Counted from the first letter of the stretch, positions 8,384 to 18,175 are shown. The stretch is 64,000 bases of DNA from Yersinia enterocolitica (GCA_002082245.2 NBTC02000002.1:806001-870000), one strand, 5' to 3'. Program-made: numbers and translations. The notes: generated by a model from the sequence alone, not told the origin.

Positions 8384-9441
8384 GTGAGCCGTTGAAACCA
8401 CGGATAGATTTTGAACAGCCTTTGCAGCCTCTTGATGAGCCAGTATTAAAAGCAGCACAGGCTTTTGATCAACAAACCGCGGAGAACTTCTACCCTGCGG
8501 CACCTGAACTAGACGCTGAAGATGAAGAAGGGCGGGTGGAAGGGTTGGTGAATGCTGCGCTGAAACCCAAACGCAGTCTGTGGCGCAAAATGGTGACGGC
8601 CGGACTGGCACTCTTTGGTGTCAGTGTAATTGCCCAGTCAGTGCAATGGGTTAATCAGGCTTGGCAGCAGCAGGATTGGATAGCACTGGGGGCAACGACT
8701 GCCGGTGGGCTGATTGTGGTGGCCGGAGTTGGTTCGGTGTTGACCGAGTGGCGGCGCTTATACCGTTTACGCCAGCGGGCACAAGAGCGAGATATCGCCC
8801 GTGAACTCTTGGTGAGTCACGGTATCGGGCAAGGGCGCACCTTTTGTGAAAAACTGGCGCGTCAGGCCGGACTGGATCAAGGGCATCCGGCACTGCAACG
8901 TTGGCAGGCGTCCTTGCATGAGACGCATAACGATCGAGAAGTGGTTGAGTTATATGCCAAACTGGTACAGCCAGCACTGGATAATCAGGCACGGGCAGAA
9001 ATTAGCCGCTACGCTGCTGAATCAGCATTAATGATTGCGGTCAGTCCTCTGGCGTTGGTGGATATGGCCTTTATCGCCTGGCGTAATATTCGTCTGATTA
9101 ATCGTATTGCTGCTTTGTATGGTATCGAATTGGGATATTTCAGCCGAATTCGGTTATTCCGCTTAGTGTTACTGAACATTGCTTTTGCCGGGGCTTCCGA
9201 ATTGGTACGAGAAGTGGGTATGGACTGGTTGTCACAGGATTTGGCCGCGCGTTTATCGGCTCGTGCGGCGCAAGGGATCGGGGCGGGGCTACTGACCGCC
9301 CGACTGGGTATCAAAGCGATGGAGCTATGTCGCCCGTTGCCATGGCTGGATGGTGATAAACCTAAACTGGGAGATTTTCGCCGCCAGTTGATTAGCCAAT
9401 TGAAAAATACGCTGCCGAAAAAAGACCAAGCTAAGCCATAG
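8380..9441 (+). CDS. ycjF: YcjF, inner-membrane protein of the Psp regulon
   Basis: A 353-residue protein of the UPF0283/YcjF family. It has an acidic soluble N-terminus (1-65), two membrane helices around 68-90 and 100-122, then a cytoplasmic domain with a hydrophobic patch near 215-260. The start overlaps the ycjX stop (ATGA). It is conserved beside ycjX and is thought to work with it. Its function is unknown. Confidence 0.94.
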   Translation: MSEPLKPRIDFEQPLQPLDEPVLKAAQAFDQQTAENFYPAAPELDAEDEEGRVEGLVNAALKPKRSLWRKMVTAGLALFGVSVIAQSVQWVNQAWQQQDWIALGATTAGGLIVVAGVGSVLTEWRRLYRLRQRAQERDIARELLVSHGIGQGRTFCEKLARQAGLDQGHPALQRWQASLHETHNDREVVELYAKLVQPALDNQARAEISRYAAESALMIAVSPLALVDMAFIAWRNIRLINRIAALYGIELGYFSRIRLFRLVLLNIAFAGASELVREVGMDWLSQDLAARLSARAAQGIGAGLLTARLGIKAMELCRPLPWLDGDKPKLGDFRRQLISQLKNTLPKKDQAKP

Positions 9442-9449
9442 CCGGTTGG

Positions 9450-9908
9450 CTATTTCAATCGCGGATCGAAGGCGAAGGAGAGTGTTTTAGCGGTACTCAA
9501 ACAGGTCTGAAAATCTTTGTGGCGTGGGTTGACCAGCATATTGTGTTCTGATGGCACCAGTGTGGACGGGACCAGTAATCCAATTGATGATTCTGATGCC
9601 AACCACTCGGTGCCGATATCCATCGTAGCGACAGGTGCGGGGTCGTTACGCCAGTCAATGGGCCAATCCTGTGGCTGTAACAGCATGATATTGCTATCAT
9701 CAATCTCAATTTGAAATAATTCAAACTCACTGAGTGTTGAGCTGTCTTGAATATGCACCAGTGTTTCCAGCATTGCCAGTGACACACTACTGGCTAAATA
9801 GATGGCAGCGTGGCCTTTATGATTCCAGCGGCCGCCATAGATTTCAGCGCCATAGCCGGTCCAGGTTGAAGCAAGATAACGGCGCATCACAATGCGATAG
9901 AGCATCAT
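9450..9908 (-). CDS. RES-domain toxin
   Basis: This 152-residue protein has RES family signatures: an N-terminal LYRIV, Arg and Tyr in the YGAEIYGGRWNHKGHAAIYLA segment (about 19-39), and SLAMLETLVH. RES toxins of this type degrade or phosphorolyse NAD+ and stop growth, and are neutralised by an Xre/DUF2384 antitoxin encoded upstream. That partner is present here. The gap between the two genes is 85 bases. A GACGGGG site precedes the ATG pair at 9908/9905. Convergent with ycjF, 8 bases apart. Confidence 0.88.
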   Translation of the reverse strand: MMLYRIVMRRYLASTWTGYGAEIYGGRWNHKGHAAIYLASSVSLAMLETLVHIQDSSTLSEFELFQIEIDDSNIMLLQPQDWPIDWRNDPAPVATMDIGTEWLASESSIGLLVPSTLVPSEHNMLVNPRHKDFQTCLSTAKTLSFAFDPRLK

Positions 9909-9993
9909 AAGTATTGCCCCGTCGGGTTGCTAGTAATTGTGAACTTATCCATGTCATCTTCCCTATAGAACTTTTATCCTTCCTGGCACTCAG

Positions 9994-10440
9994 CTATGAA
10001 AATACACCGTGTTCCAGCCGGCCAATTAAATCACAGATTTCTAGTGCGCCGGTTTCGGTCTCCAGCAGTGAGTCAGGGCTGCGATGCCCAAGCCCCTTAA
10101 TTGGCGTCGACATCCAGACGATGGCTTTGCCTTTATCACCACCAAATAGATCAACGGCGGCATCCATTACTCGCACGAAACGCGCAATTCGCTCGCTTTC
10201 TTCCGGTGTGAAACGGCCATCATGGGTGCGTCTGCGGGTTAGACTACGGCTGGGAATACCGGTAGCACGCAATACTTCAGATTTAGGTATGGACGCCCAG
10301 AGATGGATGCTATCGATGACATCGACAGAAAAACCCAATTTGATGCTATCCACCAATACCGTGCCACGACTGGCCGGCAAACCAATTTCACGCCAGAGCG
10401 CCCCTGCCTTGGTTGTGGGGGTAGGCTGATAAGCTCTCAT
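9994..10440 (-). CDS. Xre/DUF2384 antitoxin for the RES toxin
   Basis: This 148-residue protein has an N-terminal Xre-like DNA-binding region (about 33-70, including KSEVLRATGIPSRSLTRRR) and a C-terminal antitoxin-Xre/MbcA/ParS domain (ARFVRVMDAAVDLFGGDKGKAIVWMSTPIKGLGHRSPDSLL). The WMSTPIKGLGHRSPDSLL signature is typical of DUF2384. It precedes the RES toxin, the usual gene order. A GGAGG site stands five bases before the ATG. It probably represses its own promoter through the inverted repeat upstream. Confidence 0.9.
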   Translation of the reverse strand: MRAYQPTPTTKAGALWREIGLPASRGTVLVDSIKLGFSVDVIDSIHLWASIPKSEVLRATGIPSRSLTRRRTHDGRFTPEESERIARFVRVMDAAVDLFGGDKGKAIVWMSTPIKGLGHRSPDSLLETETGALEICDLIGRLEHGVFS

Positions 10441-10458
10441 GTAACCTCCTCGGTCATA

Positions 10459-10498
10459 TGGCTACCTCTACTATAGCCAGTTGGCCGATGGAATGCAA
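10459..10498 (-). promoter_or_regulatory. Promoter and operator of the Xre-RES operon
   Basis: Read on the minus strand: -35 TTGCAT (10498-10493), 17 bases, -10 TATAGT (10475-10470). An inverted repeat TGGCTA-N9-TAGCCA (10459-10479) covers the -10 box. This is a natural place for antitoxin autorepression. The transcript would start about 10 bases into the repeat, shortly before the Shine-Dalgarno sequence. Confidence 0.6.
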
Positions 10499-10661
10499 AG
10501 TGTCACCTCACCTTGACGAAGGGACTGATACAGTCAGGCATTATATTATTCTGAATTATTCTTATAAAAACTAATAACTCGCTAGATGTATAGCGCACAG
10601 GCGCTGAAAATCTTACCTTGCTAGTATTGGTCGGGGAAAAAATCAGCAAAAACCCGATTCC

Positions 10662-10679
10662 TGTCAACTTTTGCTGACA
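10662..10679 (+). promoter_or_regulatory. TyrR-box-like inverted repeat ahead of tyrR
   Basis: CTGTCA (10661-10666) and TGACAG (10675-10680) form a perfect inverted repeat with 8 bases between. The inner TGT-N12-ACA fits the TyrR box consensus TGTAAAN6TTTACA. It lies 80-100 bases before the tyrR start, where autoregulation would act. Confidence 0.6.
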
Positions 10680-10758
10680 GACTGCTTCATCAGCAAGGGG
10701 GGACAGGGTATTATCATAAGCAGAGACTCCGCACCTGCACTATATAAGGTCGATACTG

Positions 10759-12336
10759 ATGCGCTTGGAAGTTTTTTGTGAAGACCGACTCGGTCTCACC
10801 AGAGAGTTACTTGATCTCTTGGTTTTACGCAGCATTGATTTACGGGGGATCGAAATTGATCCGATAGGGCGTATTTACCTGAACTTTTCTCAACTGGATT
10901 TCAGTGTATTCAGTGCTTTAATGATGGATATTCGACGTATCGAGGGGGTAACAGACGTTCGAACCGTCTCCTTTATGCCATCAGAACGTGAACACCGCGC
11001 GCTGCGAGCGTTACTTGAATCGATGCCAGAACCGGTATTCTCCATTGATTTAAGAGGTAATCTTGAGTTAGCGAACCCTGCGGCCCGTGAGCTTTTCTCC
11101 CTTCATGAGGAGCGTATTCGCCACAAAACTGCCGGCAGCCTGCTCGGGGGATATAACTTTGCCCGTTGGTTTGAAGGGGGGGAAACCGCGCCTCATACCG
11201 AACGGGTGTTGATCAACAATCAGGATTACCTGATGGAGATAACCCCCATCGAGCTTGAAGACGAGCATCAGCAGAACCAAACAGTGGGTGCAGTGGTGAT
11301 GTTAAAATCCACGGCGCGCATGGGTAAACAGTTACAAATCTTATCAGTTAACGATGATACTGAATTTAAACAGATTGTTGCCACCAGCGTTAAGATGCGC
11401 CAAGTGCTTGAGCAAGCCCGTAAATTGGCGATGCTGGATGCCCCCTTGCTATTGGTCGGTGATACCGGTACTGGTAAAGATCTCTTGGCTCACGCCTGTC
11501 ACTTGCGTAGCCCGCGCGGGAAAATGCCTTTCCTTGGCCTTAATTGTGCTTCAATGCCGGACGATGTGGTAGAAAGCGAGCTATTCGGCTATGCAGCCGG
11601 GGCTTACCCGAATGCCATCGAAGGTAAAAAAGGCTTCTTTGAGCAGGCGAATGGTGGCTCGGTGCTACTGGATGAAATCGGCGAAATGTCGCCACGCATG
11701 CAAATCAAACTGTTGCGATTCCTAAACGATGGTACCTTCCGCCGTGTCGGGGAAGAACATGAAGTGCATGTCGATGTTCGGGTTATTTGCGCCACGCAAA
11801 AGAACCTGGTGGAGTTGGTTCAGCGTGGTGAGTTTCGTGAAGATCTCTATTATCGCCTTAATGTGCTGACTATCACCTTGCCACCATTGCGTGAGCGTCA
11901 GGCTGATATCATGCCACTGACCGAATTGTTCGTTGCCCGCTTTTCGGACGAACAAGGCGTGCCACGGCCGAAGTTGGCTCCTGAACTGAGCAGTTTTCTG
12001 ACTAATTATGGTTGGCCCGGCAATGTACGGCAGTTGAAAAATGCCATTTATCGCGCTCTGACCCAATTGGACGGTTTCGAACTACGGCCCCAGGACATTA
12101 TCTTGCCGGAGTTCGAAGTTGAAGCCGTACTGGGGGACGAAGTGCTTGATGGTTCGCTTGATGACATCAGCAAACGCTTTGAACGCTCAGTGCTGACCCG
12201 TCTTTATCGTAATTATCCCAGTACACGTAAATTGGCCAAGCGCCTTGGCGTCTCGCATACCGCGATTGCCAACAAGTTGCGCGAATATGGTTTAAGCAGT
12301 AAGCGGCCAGTCAGTGATAACAGCGAAGAAGAGTAA
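10759..12336 (+). CDS. tyrR: TyrR, aromatic amino acid regulator
   Basis: A 525-residue protein with the TyrR domain order: ACT (1-75), PAS (about 78-190), AAA+ (205-425, Walker A GDTGTGK near 234-240) and a C-terminal Fis-like HTH (STRKLAKRLGVSHTAIANKL). The sigma-54 loop GAFTGA is replaced by GAYPNA, as in E. coli TyrR, which acts with sigma-70 instead. It binds Tyr, Phe and Trp and controls aromatic biosynthesis and transport genes. E. coli TyrR has 513 residues; the extra length is in the C-terminal tail. Confidence 0.97.
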   Translation: MRLEVFCEDRLGLTRELLDLLVLRSIDLRGIEIDPIGRIYLNFSQLDFSVFSALMMDIRRIEGVTDVRTVSFMPSEREHRALRALLESMPEPVFSIDLRGNLELANPAARELFSLHEERIRHKTAGSLLGGYNFARWFEGGETAPHTERVLINNQDYLMEITPIELEDEHQQNQTVGAVVMLKSTARMGKQLQILSVNDDTEFKQIVATSVKMRQVLEQARKLAMLDAPLLLVGDTGTGKDLLAHACHLRSPRGKMPFLGLNCASMPDDVVESELFGYAAGAYPNAIEGKKGFFEQANGGSVLLDEIGEMSPRMQIKLLRFLNDGTFRRVGEEHEVHVDVRVICATQKNLVELVQRGEFREDLYYRLNVLTITLPPLRERQADIMPLTELFVARFSDEQGVPRPKLAPELSSFLTNYGWPGNVRQLKNAIYRALTQLDGFELRPQDIILPEFEVEAVLGDEVLDGSLDDISKRFERSVLTRLYRNYPSTRKLAKRLGVSHTAIANKLREYGLSSKRPVSDNSEEE

Positions 12337-12391
12337 GCAACAGAGCAATACGTTGCTATAAATGGATTGTATTAAAAACGGATTGTATTAA

Positions 12392-12424
12392 AAAACGGCT
12401 GTACCCAGATGGGCCAGCCGTTTT
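12392..12424. terminator. Bidirectional terminator between tyrR and tpx
   Basis: AAAACGGCTG (12392-12401) pairs perfectly with CAGCCGTTTT (12415-12424). The A-run on the left and T-run on the right let it serve both converging genes. A tandem pair of a 15-base unit, GGATTGTATTAAAAA, stands just before it (12364-12394). Confidence 0.85.
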
Positions 12425-12463
12425 GAGTTAATGCTCCGGATTAGTTAAACCCAAGTTAACCAG

Positions 12464-12967
12464 TTACTTCAATGCTGCCAGGGCGGCATCATAGTTTGGT
12501 TCAGTGGTGATTTCGTTAACCAGTTCACTGTAGATAACGTTATCTTGCCCATCCAGAACCACCACAGCACGCGCAGTCAAACCAGCCAATGGGCCTTCGG
12601 TAATGGCCACACCATAAGCTTGTTTGAAATCGGCGCCACGCAGCGTTGATAAGGTCGTTACGTTGCTCAGGCCTTCAGCACCGCAAAAGCGTGATTGAGC
12701 GAATGGCAGGTCAGAGGAGATACAAAGAACGACAGTGTTCTCAAGTTCGCCAGCCAATTGATTGAATTTACGTACCGATGCCGCACAAACGCCGGTATCA
12801 ATACTTGGGAAGATATTCAGGACTTTACGTTTGCCAATGAAGCTGCTCAGGGCAACATCAGATAAATCTTTCGCAACCAAAGTAAAGTCTTTTGCTTTAT
12901 CGCCAGCTTGTGGCAGTTGACCTGCAACAGTCACTGGATTGCCTTGAAAATGTACGGTCTGTGTCAT
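12464..12967 (-). CDS. tpx: Tpx, periplasmic or cytoplasmic thiol peroxidase
   Basis: A 167-residue atypical 2-Cys peroxiredoxin. The peroxidatic Cys61 sits in [15 protein letters not shown] and the resolving Cys95 in QSRFCGAEG; Cys82 is also conserved. The ATG at 12967 gives the E. coli N-terminus [12 protein letters not shown]; the ten extra upstream codons are not needed. It reduces hydroperoxides using thioredoxin. Convergent with tyrR, as in E. coli. Confidence 0.97.
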   Translation of the reverse strand: MTQTVHFQGNPVTVAGQLPQAGDKAKDFTLVAKDLSDVALSSFIGKRKVLNIFPSIDTGVCAASVRKFNQLAGELENTVVLCISSDLPFAQSRFCGAEGLSNVTTLSTLRGADFKQAYGVAITEGPLAGLTARAVVVLDGQDNVIYSELVNEITTEPNYDAALAALK

Positions 12968-13120
12968 TATTTGATCCCTTTTACAGATGTGTAACACGAA
13001 GTTCAGTTTAAGGTAACAATGGCGGCTTGGATATGAGAAATTTGCTAAATAATTGAGATTTCGCTTACGTTAGGTTCTAACGTCTGATACTCAAACCCGA
13101 ATTTTGCCAAGGAGCCATAA

Positions 13121-14092
13121 TTGAGAACAATGCGTTTCTACCCTGAGGCATGGCCTTTACATTCTGCGTTTGTTATTTCCCGTGGTAGCCGCACCGAAGC
13201 CAAAGTGGTGGTCGTCGAGATTGAAGAGGACGGCATCCTGGCTTGCGGCGAATGTACGCCATATCCACATTATGGTGAAAGTGAATCATCGGTCATGGCA
13301 CAGCTCGCCTTGGTTGTTAATGCCATAGAAGGTGGCATTTCACGGCAGGATTTACAGCCGCTATTATCCGCAGGGGCCGCCAGGAATGCGGTGGATTGTG
13401 CACTGTGGCAGTTGGAATGTTTACAGAGCCAGCAAAGTTTGTGGCATATGAGCCAGACCACGGCTATTCCCCATATTTCAATGGCTCAAACAGTCAGTAT
13501 CGGCACGCCAGAAGCGATGGCGTACAGTGCCAGTGCATTGGCACATCTTGGCGCCAGATTGTTGAAAATAAAACTTGATGACCATCTTATTGCTGAGCGT
13601 TTAGTGGCGATCCGCAGTGCTGCGCCAGAAGTGACCTTAATCGTGGATGCCAATGAATCCTGGCAAACCGAAGGGCTGGTTGCCCGTTGCCAGTTACTGG
13701 CAGATTTAGGTGTGGCGATGCTGGAACAGCCGCTACCGGCCGGTGAAGATGATAGCTTGCAGAATTTTATTCATCCGTTGCCGATTTGTGCTGACGAAAG
13801 CTGCCATACGCGGGCGGATTTAGCCGGACTGGTTGGCCGCTATGACATGGTAAACATTAAACTGGACAAAAGTGGCGGGTTAACCGAAGCGTTATTGCTA
13901 GCCGAGCAGGCAAAATCACAGGGATTTGCCATTATGCTCGGTTGCATGTTGTGTACTTCCCGCGCCATACGAGCGGCCTTGCCACTGGCACCGGGCGCGC
14001 GGTTTGTTGATCTCGACGGCCCGACATGGTTGGAACAGGACATTGAGGGTGGGTTGCACTTCTCAACAGGGGCGATCGATTTGTCGGTTTAA
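13121..14092 (+). CDS. ycjG: L-Ala-D/L-Glu epimerase (YcjG)
   Basis: A 323-residue enolase-superfamily enzyme. Catalytic Lys in LLKIKLD (KxK) and metal ligands in VDANESW, EQPLP and ADESCHT are visible, as is the second Lys region NIKLDKSGG. It converts L-Ala-D-Glu from murein peptides to L-Ala-L-Glu. The start is a TTG: AAGGAG lies six bases before it, the next ATG (13130) is too far from the site, and the protein then begins MRT like E. coli YcjG. Its 3' end overlaps that of mpaA by 4 bases in the opposite direction. Confidence 0.95.
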   Translation: MRTMRFYPEAWPLHSAFVISRGSRTEAKVVVVEIEEDGILACGECTPYPHYGESESSVMAQLALVVNAIEGGISRQDLQPLLSAGAARNAVDCALWQLECLQSQQSLWHMSQTTAIPHISMAQTVSIGTPEAMAYSASALAHLGARLLKIKLDDHLIAERLVAIRSAAPEVTLIVDANESWQTEGLVARCQLLADLGVAMLEQPLPAGEDDSLQNFIHPLPICADESCHTRADLAGLVGRYDMVNIKLDKSGGLTEALLLAEQAKSQGFAIMLGCMLCTSRAIRAALPLAPGARFVDLDGPTWLEQDIEGGLHFSTGAIDLSV

Positions 14093-14796
14093 TCCGCCAA
14101 CGTGAGTAAATCCACCAATGCAGCCAGATAACATTCACTGGCCGCATCGGCGGAAATTGGCGGTAATTCTGCGGTGATACACGGCAAATTGCGATCAGCG
14201 CACCAGCTACCAAATGACCCCGGTGTGGCGTAACCGACACTGTTAACGAGCGGTAATGCGAAATTGGCTGCCAACCGAGCCCCTAGCACAGAGCTATCAG
14301 GGTCTTCAATGCAGGCCAACGGCTCATGGAATGAGACGACCCAGCGGGGAGCAAGTTGCTCAATCAAGGCGCATAAAGCTTGTGTTTCTGGCTCTGAACC
14401 TGCGTGTTCGCCCGTCAATAACCGGACATCACGTGCATCAGCGGCACTGTTCCAGCGATAAACCGTCTCGCCTGGTTGCCAGTTTTTTGCCGGGAAATTG
14501 CGATTAAGATCAACACCATTGGCATTAGCACGTAACCCTAATTGGCAACCATCCGGGTTCACTGCTAATACCACATGATGGCGCTGTTGTTCCGGGGCAA
14601 TAGTGCGTAACGCGCAGGAAAGGGCAACAATGGCCGCACTTTCATCGCCATGGGTGCCGGCGATAATCAACCCGGTGTTCACAGATGACGTGGGGGCAGG
14701 GAAGTAAAGCAGCGGTGCCCCCAGCAGCGATTGGCCGTAGTGTTGGCCTAAGGTGAACAAATTTCCTCGTGCTGAACGAGGTCGATATTGAGTCAT
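14089..14796 (-). CDS. mpaA: MpaA, murein peptide amidase
   Basis: A 235-residue M14-type zinc carboxypeptidase. GTHGDES gives the first His and Glu ligands, DLNRNFP and SFHEPLACIED carry substrate and zinc residues, and TAELPP near the end holds the catalytic Glu. It cleaves the gamma-D-Glu-meso-DAP bond of murein tripeptide. I used the ATG at 14796, which matches the family N-terminus (MTQYRPRSARG); 24 upstream codons are discarded. It works with YcjG and MppA in cell-wall peptide recycling. Confidence 0.95.
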   Translation of the reverse strand: MTQYRPRSARGNLFTLGQHYGQSLLGAPLLYFPAPTSSVNTGLIIAGTHGDESAAIVALSCALRTIAPEQQRHHVVLAVNPDGCQLGLRANANGVDLNRNFPAKNWQPGETVYRWNSAADARDVRLLTGEHAGSEPETQALCALIEQLAPRWVVSFHEPLACIEDPDSSVLGARLAANFALPLVNSVGYATPGSFGSWCADRNLPCITAELPPISADAASECYLAALVDLLTLAD

Positions 14797-15245
14797 AATG
14801 TTCTCTGTTATCCTGAACATATTTATAATACTTTCAACATAGCATTTAATATTATTTCTTTGAATCAATAAGTTATTTTTGATGCTGATGGCAATGGTTC
14901 AGAGAACCATAAAGGCTAACGTCAGTCGCTGATTGTATTGTTGAATGCAGTTTACTTTTGATGTTGCCGTGGTGAGCTATATTTTATCATCGTCAGTATA
15001 GGGTTTAATCTGCTAGTTTATATCGACAACGTGTTGAGTTGATGTTGAAGCTTTACTGTTTGATTTACTTTAAATAAATAGATCTAGAAATAATGATGCG
15101 TTAAATTTACACACACAGTAACCCCAAGGTCATGGCTGAATATTACCTACATAGAATATGTTGGTACGCGCTGTGAGTAGTTAACGTTATGAGCAGTCAG
15201 GGGCTGCTTTCGCTGACATGGACAACAACGATAAGGTTATCGATT
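14797..15245. other. Intergenic region between mpaA and mppA
   Basis: This 449-base AT-rich gap holds the divergent promoters of mpaA and mppA. A CA-rich stretch (ACACACAGTAACC near 15112-15124) in the presumed mppA leader resembles targets of the GU-rich seed of the small RNA GcvB, which represses oligopeptide-binding proteins in related bacteria. That link is only inference. I saw no gene, repeat or terminator. Confidence 0.4.
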
Positions 15246-16862
15246 ATGCGCTATTTCCGTTATGCATTGTGTGCCGCATTAGTGGGCACCGCGTTGGGCG
15301 CAGCAAATGCTGCTGATGTTCCTGCGGGTACCGTATTGGCAGAAAAACAAGAAATCGTTCGTCATATTAAAGATGAGCCAGCCTCCCTTGATCCGATGAA
15401 AGCCGTGGGGCTCATCGAGGCTCAGGTCGCGCGTGACCTGTTTGAAGGCTTAGTGAATCAGGATGCTCAGGGCCAAATAATTCCCGGAGTGGCATTAAGC
15501 TGGCAAACAACAGATAACCAAACCTATATATTTACTTTACGTAAAGACGCTAAATGGTCTAACGGCTCACCGGTCACTGCACAGGACTTTGTTTACAGCT
15601 GGCGTCGATTAGTTGACCCTAAAAGTTTATCTCCTTTTGCCTGGTTCGCTGAATTAGCGGGGATGGAGAATGCACAGCAAATTATTTCAGGGAAAATGTC
15701 ACCCGACACGCTAGGGGTGAGTGCTATTAATAATCACACCTTAAAAGTCAAACTCAGTAAACCAGTACCTTATTTCCCAAGTCTGACAGCAAATTTCAGT
15801 TTATTCCCGGTACCCCAGTCTGTTGTTGAACAATATGGTAATGATTGGACCAAAGTCGGTAATCTGGTAGGCAATGGCGCATTTAAATTACAAGATAGAG
15901 TCGTCAATGAGAAATTGGTCTTAGTACCGAATGAACATTATTGGGACCATGCGCATACGGTGCTGACCAAAGTAACGTTTATTCCAATTAATCAGGAAGC
16001 AAATGCCACTAAACGTTATCGTGCGGGTGATATTGATATTACAGAATCATTCCCGAAAAATTTATATCAGAAGTTGCTAAAAGATATTCCTGACCAGGTT
16101 TATACGCCTGATCAGCTAGGAACCTATTATTACGCCTTTAATACGCAACGTGCACCAACCAATGATATTCGCGTACGTAAAGCATTATCTTATGCGATAG
16201 ATCGTAAAATCATTGCTGAAAAAGTATTAGGTACTGGAGAGAAGCCAGCTTATCACTTTACGCCTGATGTTACTGCTGGCTACCATCCGGTTGCAAATTT
16301 ATTGCAGCAGCAAGATCAGGATGAATTGAACGCACAAGCCAAAGCATTGCTGCATGCTGCGGGCTATGGCCCTGATAAGCCGTTAACATTATCCCTCTTG
16401 TATAATACCTCTGATAATAATCAGAAATTAGCCATTGCCATTGCTTCTATGTGGAAGAAAACATTGGGTGTGGATGTCAAAATGATTAACCAGGAATGGA
16501 AGACATATATTGACAGCCGTAACACCGGTAATTTTGATGTGGTTCGTGCGTCATGGGTCGGTGACTATAATGAGCCGTCTACCTTCCTGTCACTGCTGAC
16601 ATCCACACACAGCGGAAATATCGCGAAATTTAATAGTGTAGATTATGATAAGTTACTCAATGAAGCGGGTAAACAGACCAATGCTAAAGCACTGAGTGAT
16701 GATTATAATAAAGCTGAACAGATTATTGCCGAGCAAGTACCTATCGCACCTATATATCAATTTACCAATGGCCGTTTAATTAAGCCGTGGGTGAAAGGTT
16801 ATCCAATCACTAACCCTGAGGATGTGGCATACAGTCAGACGATGTATATCATCAAGCACTAA
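15246..16862 (+). CDS. mppA: MppA, murein tripeptide-binding protein
   Basis: A 538-residue SBP family 5 protein with a signal peptide (MRYFRYALCAALVGTALGAANA) and OppA-like core: PASLDPMKAVGLIEAQVARDLFEGL, FVYSWRRLVDP and AYAIDRKIIAEKVLG-like segments. E. coli MppA has 537 residues. A solitary oppA-like gene beside ycjG and mpaA points to MppA, which hands L-Ala-D-Glu-mDAP to the Opp permease. The ATG at 15246 follows AAGG; 19 upstream in-frame codons lack a signal pattern. Confidence 0.93.
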   Translation: MRYFRYALCAALVGTALGAANAADVPAGTVLAEKQEIVRHIKDEPASLDPMKAVGLIEAQVARDLFEGLVNQDAQGQIIPGVALSWQTTDNQTYIFTLRKDAKWSNGSPVTAQDFVYSWRRLVDPKSLSPFAWFAELAGMENAQQIISGKMSPDTLGVSAINNHTLKVKLSKPVPYFPSLTANFSLFPVPQSVVEQYGNDWTKVGNLVGNGAFKLQDRVVNEKLVLVPNEHYWDHAHTVLTKVTFIPINQEANATKRYRAGDIDITESFPKNLYQKLLKDIPDQVYTPDQLGTYYYAFNTQRAPTNDIRVRKALSYAIDRKIIAEKVLGTGEKPAYHFTPDVTAGYHPVANLLQQQDQDELNAQAKALLHAAGYGPDKPLTLSLLYNTSDNNQKLAIAIASMWKKTLGVDVKMINQEWKTYIDSRNTGNFDVVRASWVGDYNEPSTFLSLLTSTHSGNIAKFNSVDYDKLLNEAGKQTNAKALSDDYNKAEQIIAEQVPIAPIYQFTNGRLIKPWVKGYPITNPEDVAYSQTMYIIKH

Positions 16863-16886
16863 AGCTGGTGTGTTTCTGACAGTTAG

Positions 16887-16914
16887 GCCGCCAGTATTAA
16901 TTGGCGGCTTTTTC
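16887..16914 (+). terminator. Terminator of mppA
   Basis: GCCGCCA (16887-16893) pairs with TGGCGGC (16902-16908) across an 8-base AT loop, followed by TTTTTC and a further T-run. Confidence 0.85.
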
Positions 16915-17133
16915 TATTTTTTTAATTTTCTCTCAGTGGTGATGAGATAATTAAATCTATCTGGTCACTTTATGTTTAGATCATTTTACTACATTTAACA
17001 TTGCGTTTTCTTAGTGTCAGACGGTTCTGTTATGGCTGCGGCGAGCTATCCTGGTTCATCACCTTTAAAGATCGGGTGGCTAGCGCTACACTGAGCTAAT
17101 TGCATGATAAATTCCGAAATAGAGGATGTTGTT

Positions 17134-18117
17134 GTGGATGTAGTCGAAGGGAAAGCACTTCAAGTCTCTGATGCGGTTTATGCCTATCAACTCGATGGTA
17201 AAGGGGGGGTGACGTCAATAAGTGTTGATGCGGTCGCCACAGCGGAGCAGCCTTGCTGGTTGCATCTGGATTATACCTATCCGCAAAGTGCAGCCTGGTT
17301 GCAAAATACACCCTTACTGCCAGAGGTGGTGCGTGATGGTCTGGCGGGGGAGAGTGTGCGTCCTAAGGTCACCCGGCTGGGTGATGGCACGATGATAACC
17401 TTGCGTGGTATTAACTTTAACACCGATGCCCGTCCCGATCAGTTAGTGACGATTAGGGTCTATATCACAGACAAATTGATCGTCTCAACTCGCCATCGTA
17501 AGGTTTACTCCATCGATGATGTACTAAATGACCTGCAAAGCGGCACTGGCCCGACAGACAGTGGTAATTGGCTGGTGGAGATTGTCGATGGCCTGACCGA
17601 CCATACCAGTGAGTTTATCGAAGACTTACACGACAAAATTATCGATCTTGAAGATGATTTACTGGAGCAAAAAATCCCCCAGCGTGGGCAAATGGCATTA
17701 TTACGCAAGCAGCTAATTGTGTTACGCCGCTATATGGCACCACAACGCGATGTATTTTCTCGATTGGCCAGCGAGCGTTTGCCCTGGATGAATGATGATG
17801 ATCGGCGTCGAATGCAGGAAATCTCAGAACGGCTGGGCCGTGGATTAGAGGATTTAGATTCAAGCATCGCCCGCACGGCAGTGCTGTCTGATGAAATTAG
17901 TTCATTAATGGCTGATGCGATGAACCGGCGGACCTATACCATGTCGCTTTTGGCAATGGTCTTTTTACCGACGACCTTTTTGACCGGTTTGTTTGGGGTC
18001 AACCTTGGTGGGATCCCCGGTAATACCGACTCTTTTGGTTTTGCGACTTTTTGCATGATGTTGGTGGCTTTGGTGTTAGGTGTTGCCTGGTGGTTAAAGC
18101 GCAGTAAATGGCTCTAA
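17134..18117 (+). CDS. zntB: ZntB, zinc transporter of the CorA family
   Basis: A 327-residue CorA-type protein with a long cytoplasmic funnel domain and two C-terminal membrane helices (about 265-290 and 300-320). The GVN signature is in [12 protein letters not shown] chose the GTG at 17134: AGAGGA lies seven bases upstream and the resulting length equals E. coli ZntB, while the ATG at 17104 has no site. ZntB moves Zn2+, probably as a proton-driven importer. Confidence 0.93.
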   Translation: MDVVEGKALQVSDAVYAYQLDGKGGVTSISVDAVATAEQPCWLHLDYTYPQSAAWLQNTPLLPEVVRDGLAGESVRPKVTRLGDGTMITLRGINFNTDARPDQLVTIRVYITDKLIVSTRHRKVYSIDDVLNDLQSGTGPTDSGNWLVEIVDGLTDHTSEFIEDLHDKIIDLEDDLLEQKIPQRGQMALLRKQLIVLRRYMAPQRDVFSRLASERLPWMNDDDRRRMQEISERLGRGLEDLDSSIARTAVLSDEISSLMADAMNRRTYTMSLLAMVFLPTTFLTGLFGVNLGGIPGNTDSFGFATFCMMLVALVLGVAWWLKRSKWL

Positions 18118-18175
18118 TAATGAAGCGGTAGGCGCGTAAAAGAGTGTGCCAGAGATAGGGTTAATCACTGCAAAA

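Noticed and set aside
9914..10429. Plus-strand open frame of 171 codons
   Set aside because: It is the antisense shadow of the Xre antitoxin gene, which has clear domain similarity.
12364..12394. Tandem copy of a 15-base unit (GGATTGTATTAAAAA)
   Set aside because: Only two units next to the tyrR/tpx terminator; most likely a small local duplication without function.
14089..14092. Four-base overlap of convergent ycjG and mpaA stops
   Set aside because: A compact gene arrangement, without signs of frameshift or truncation in either gene.
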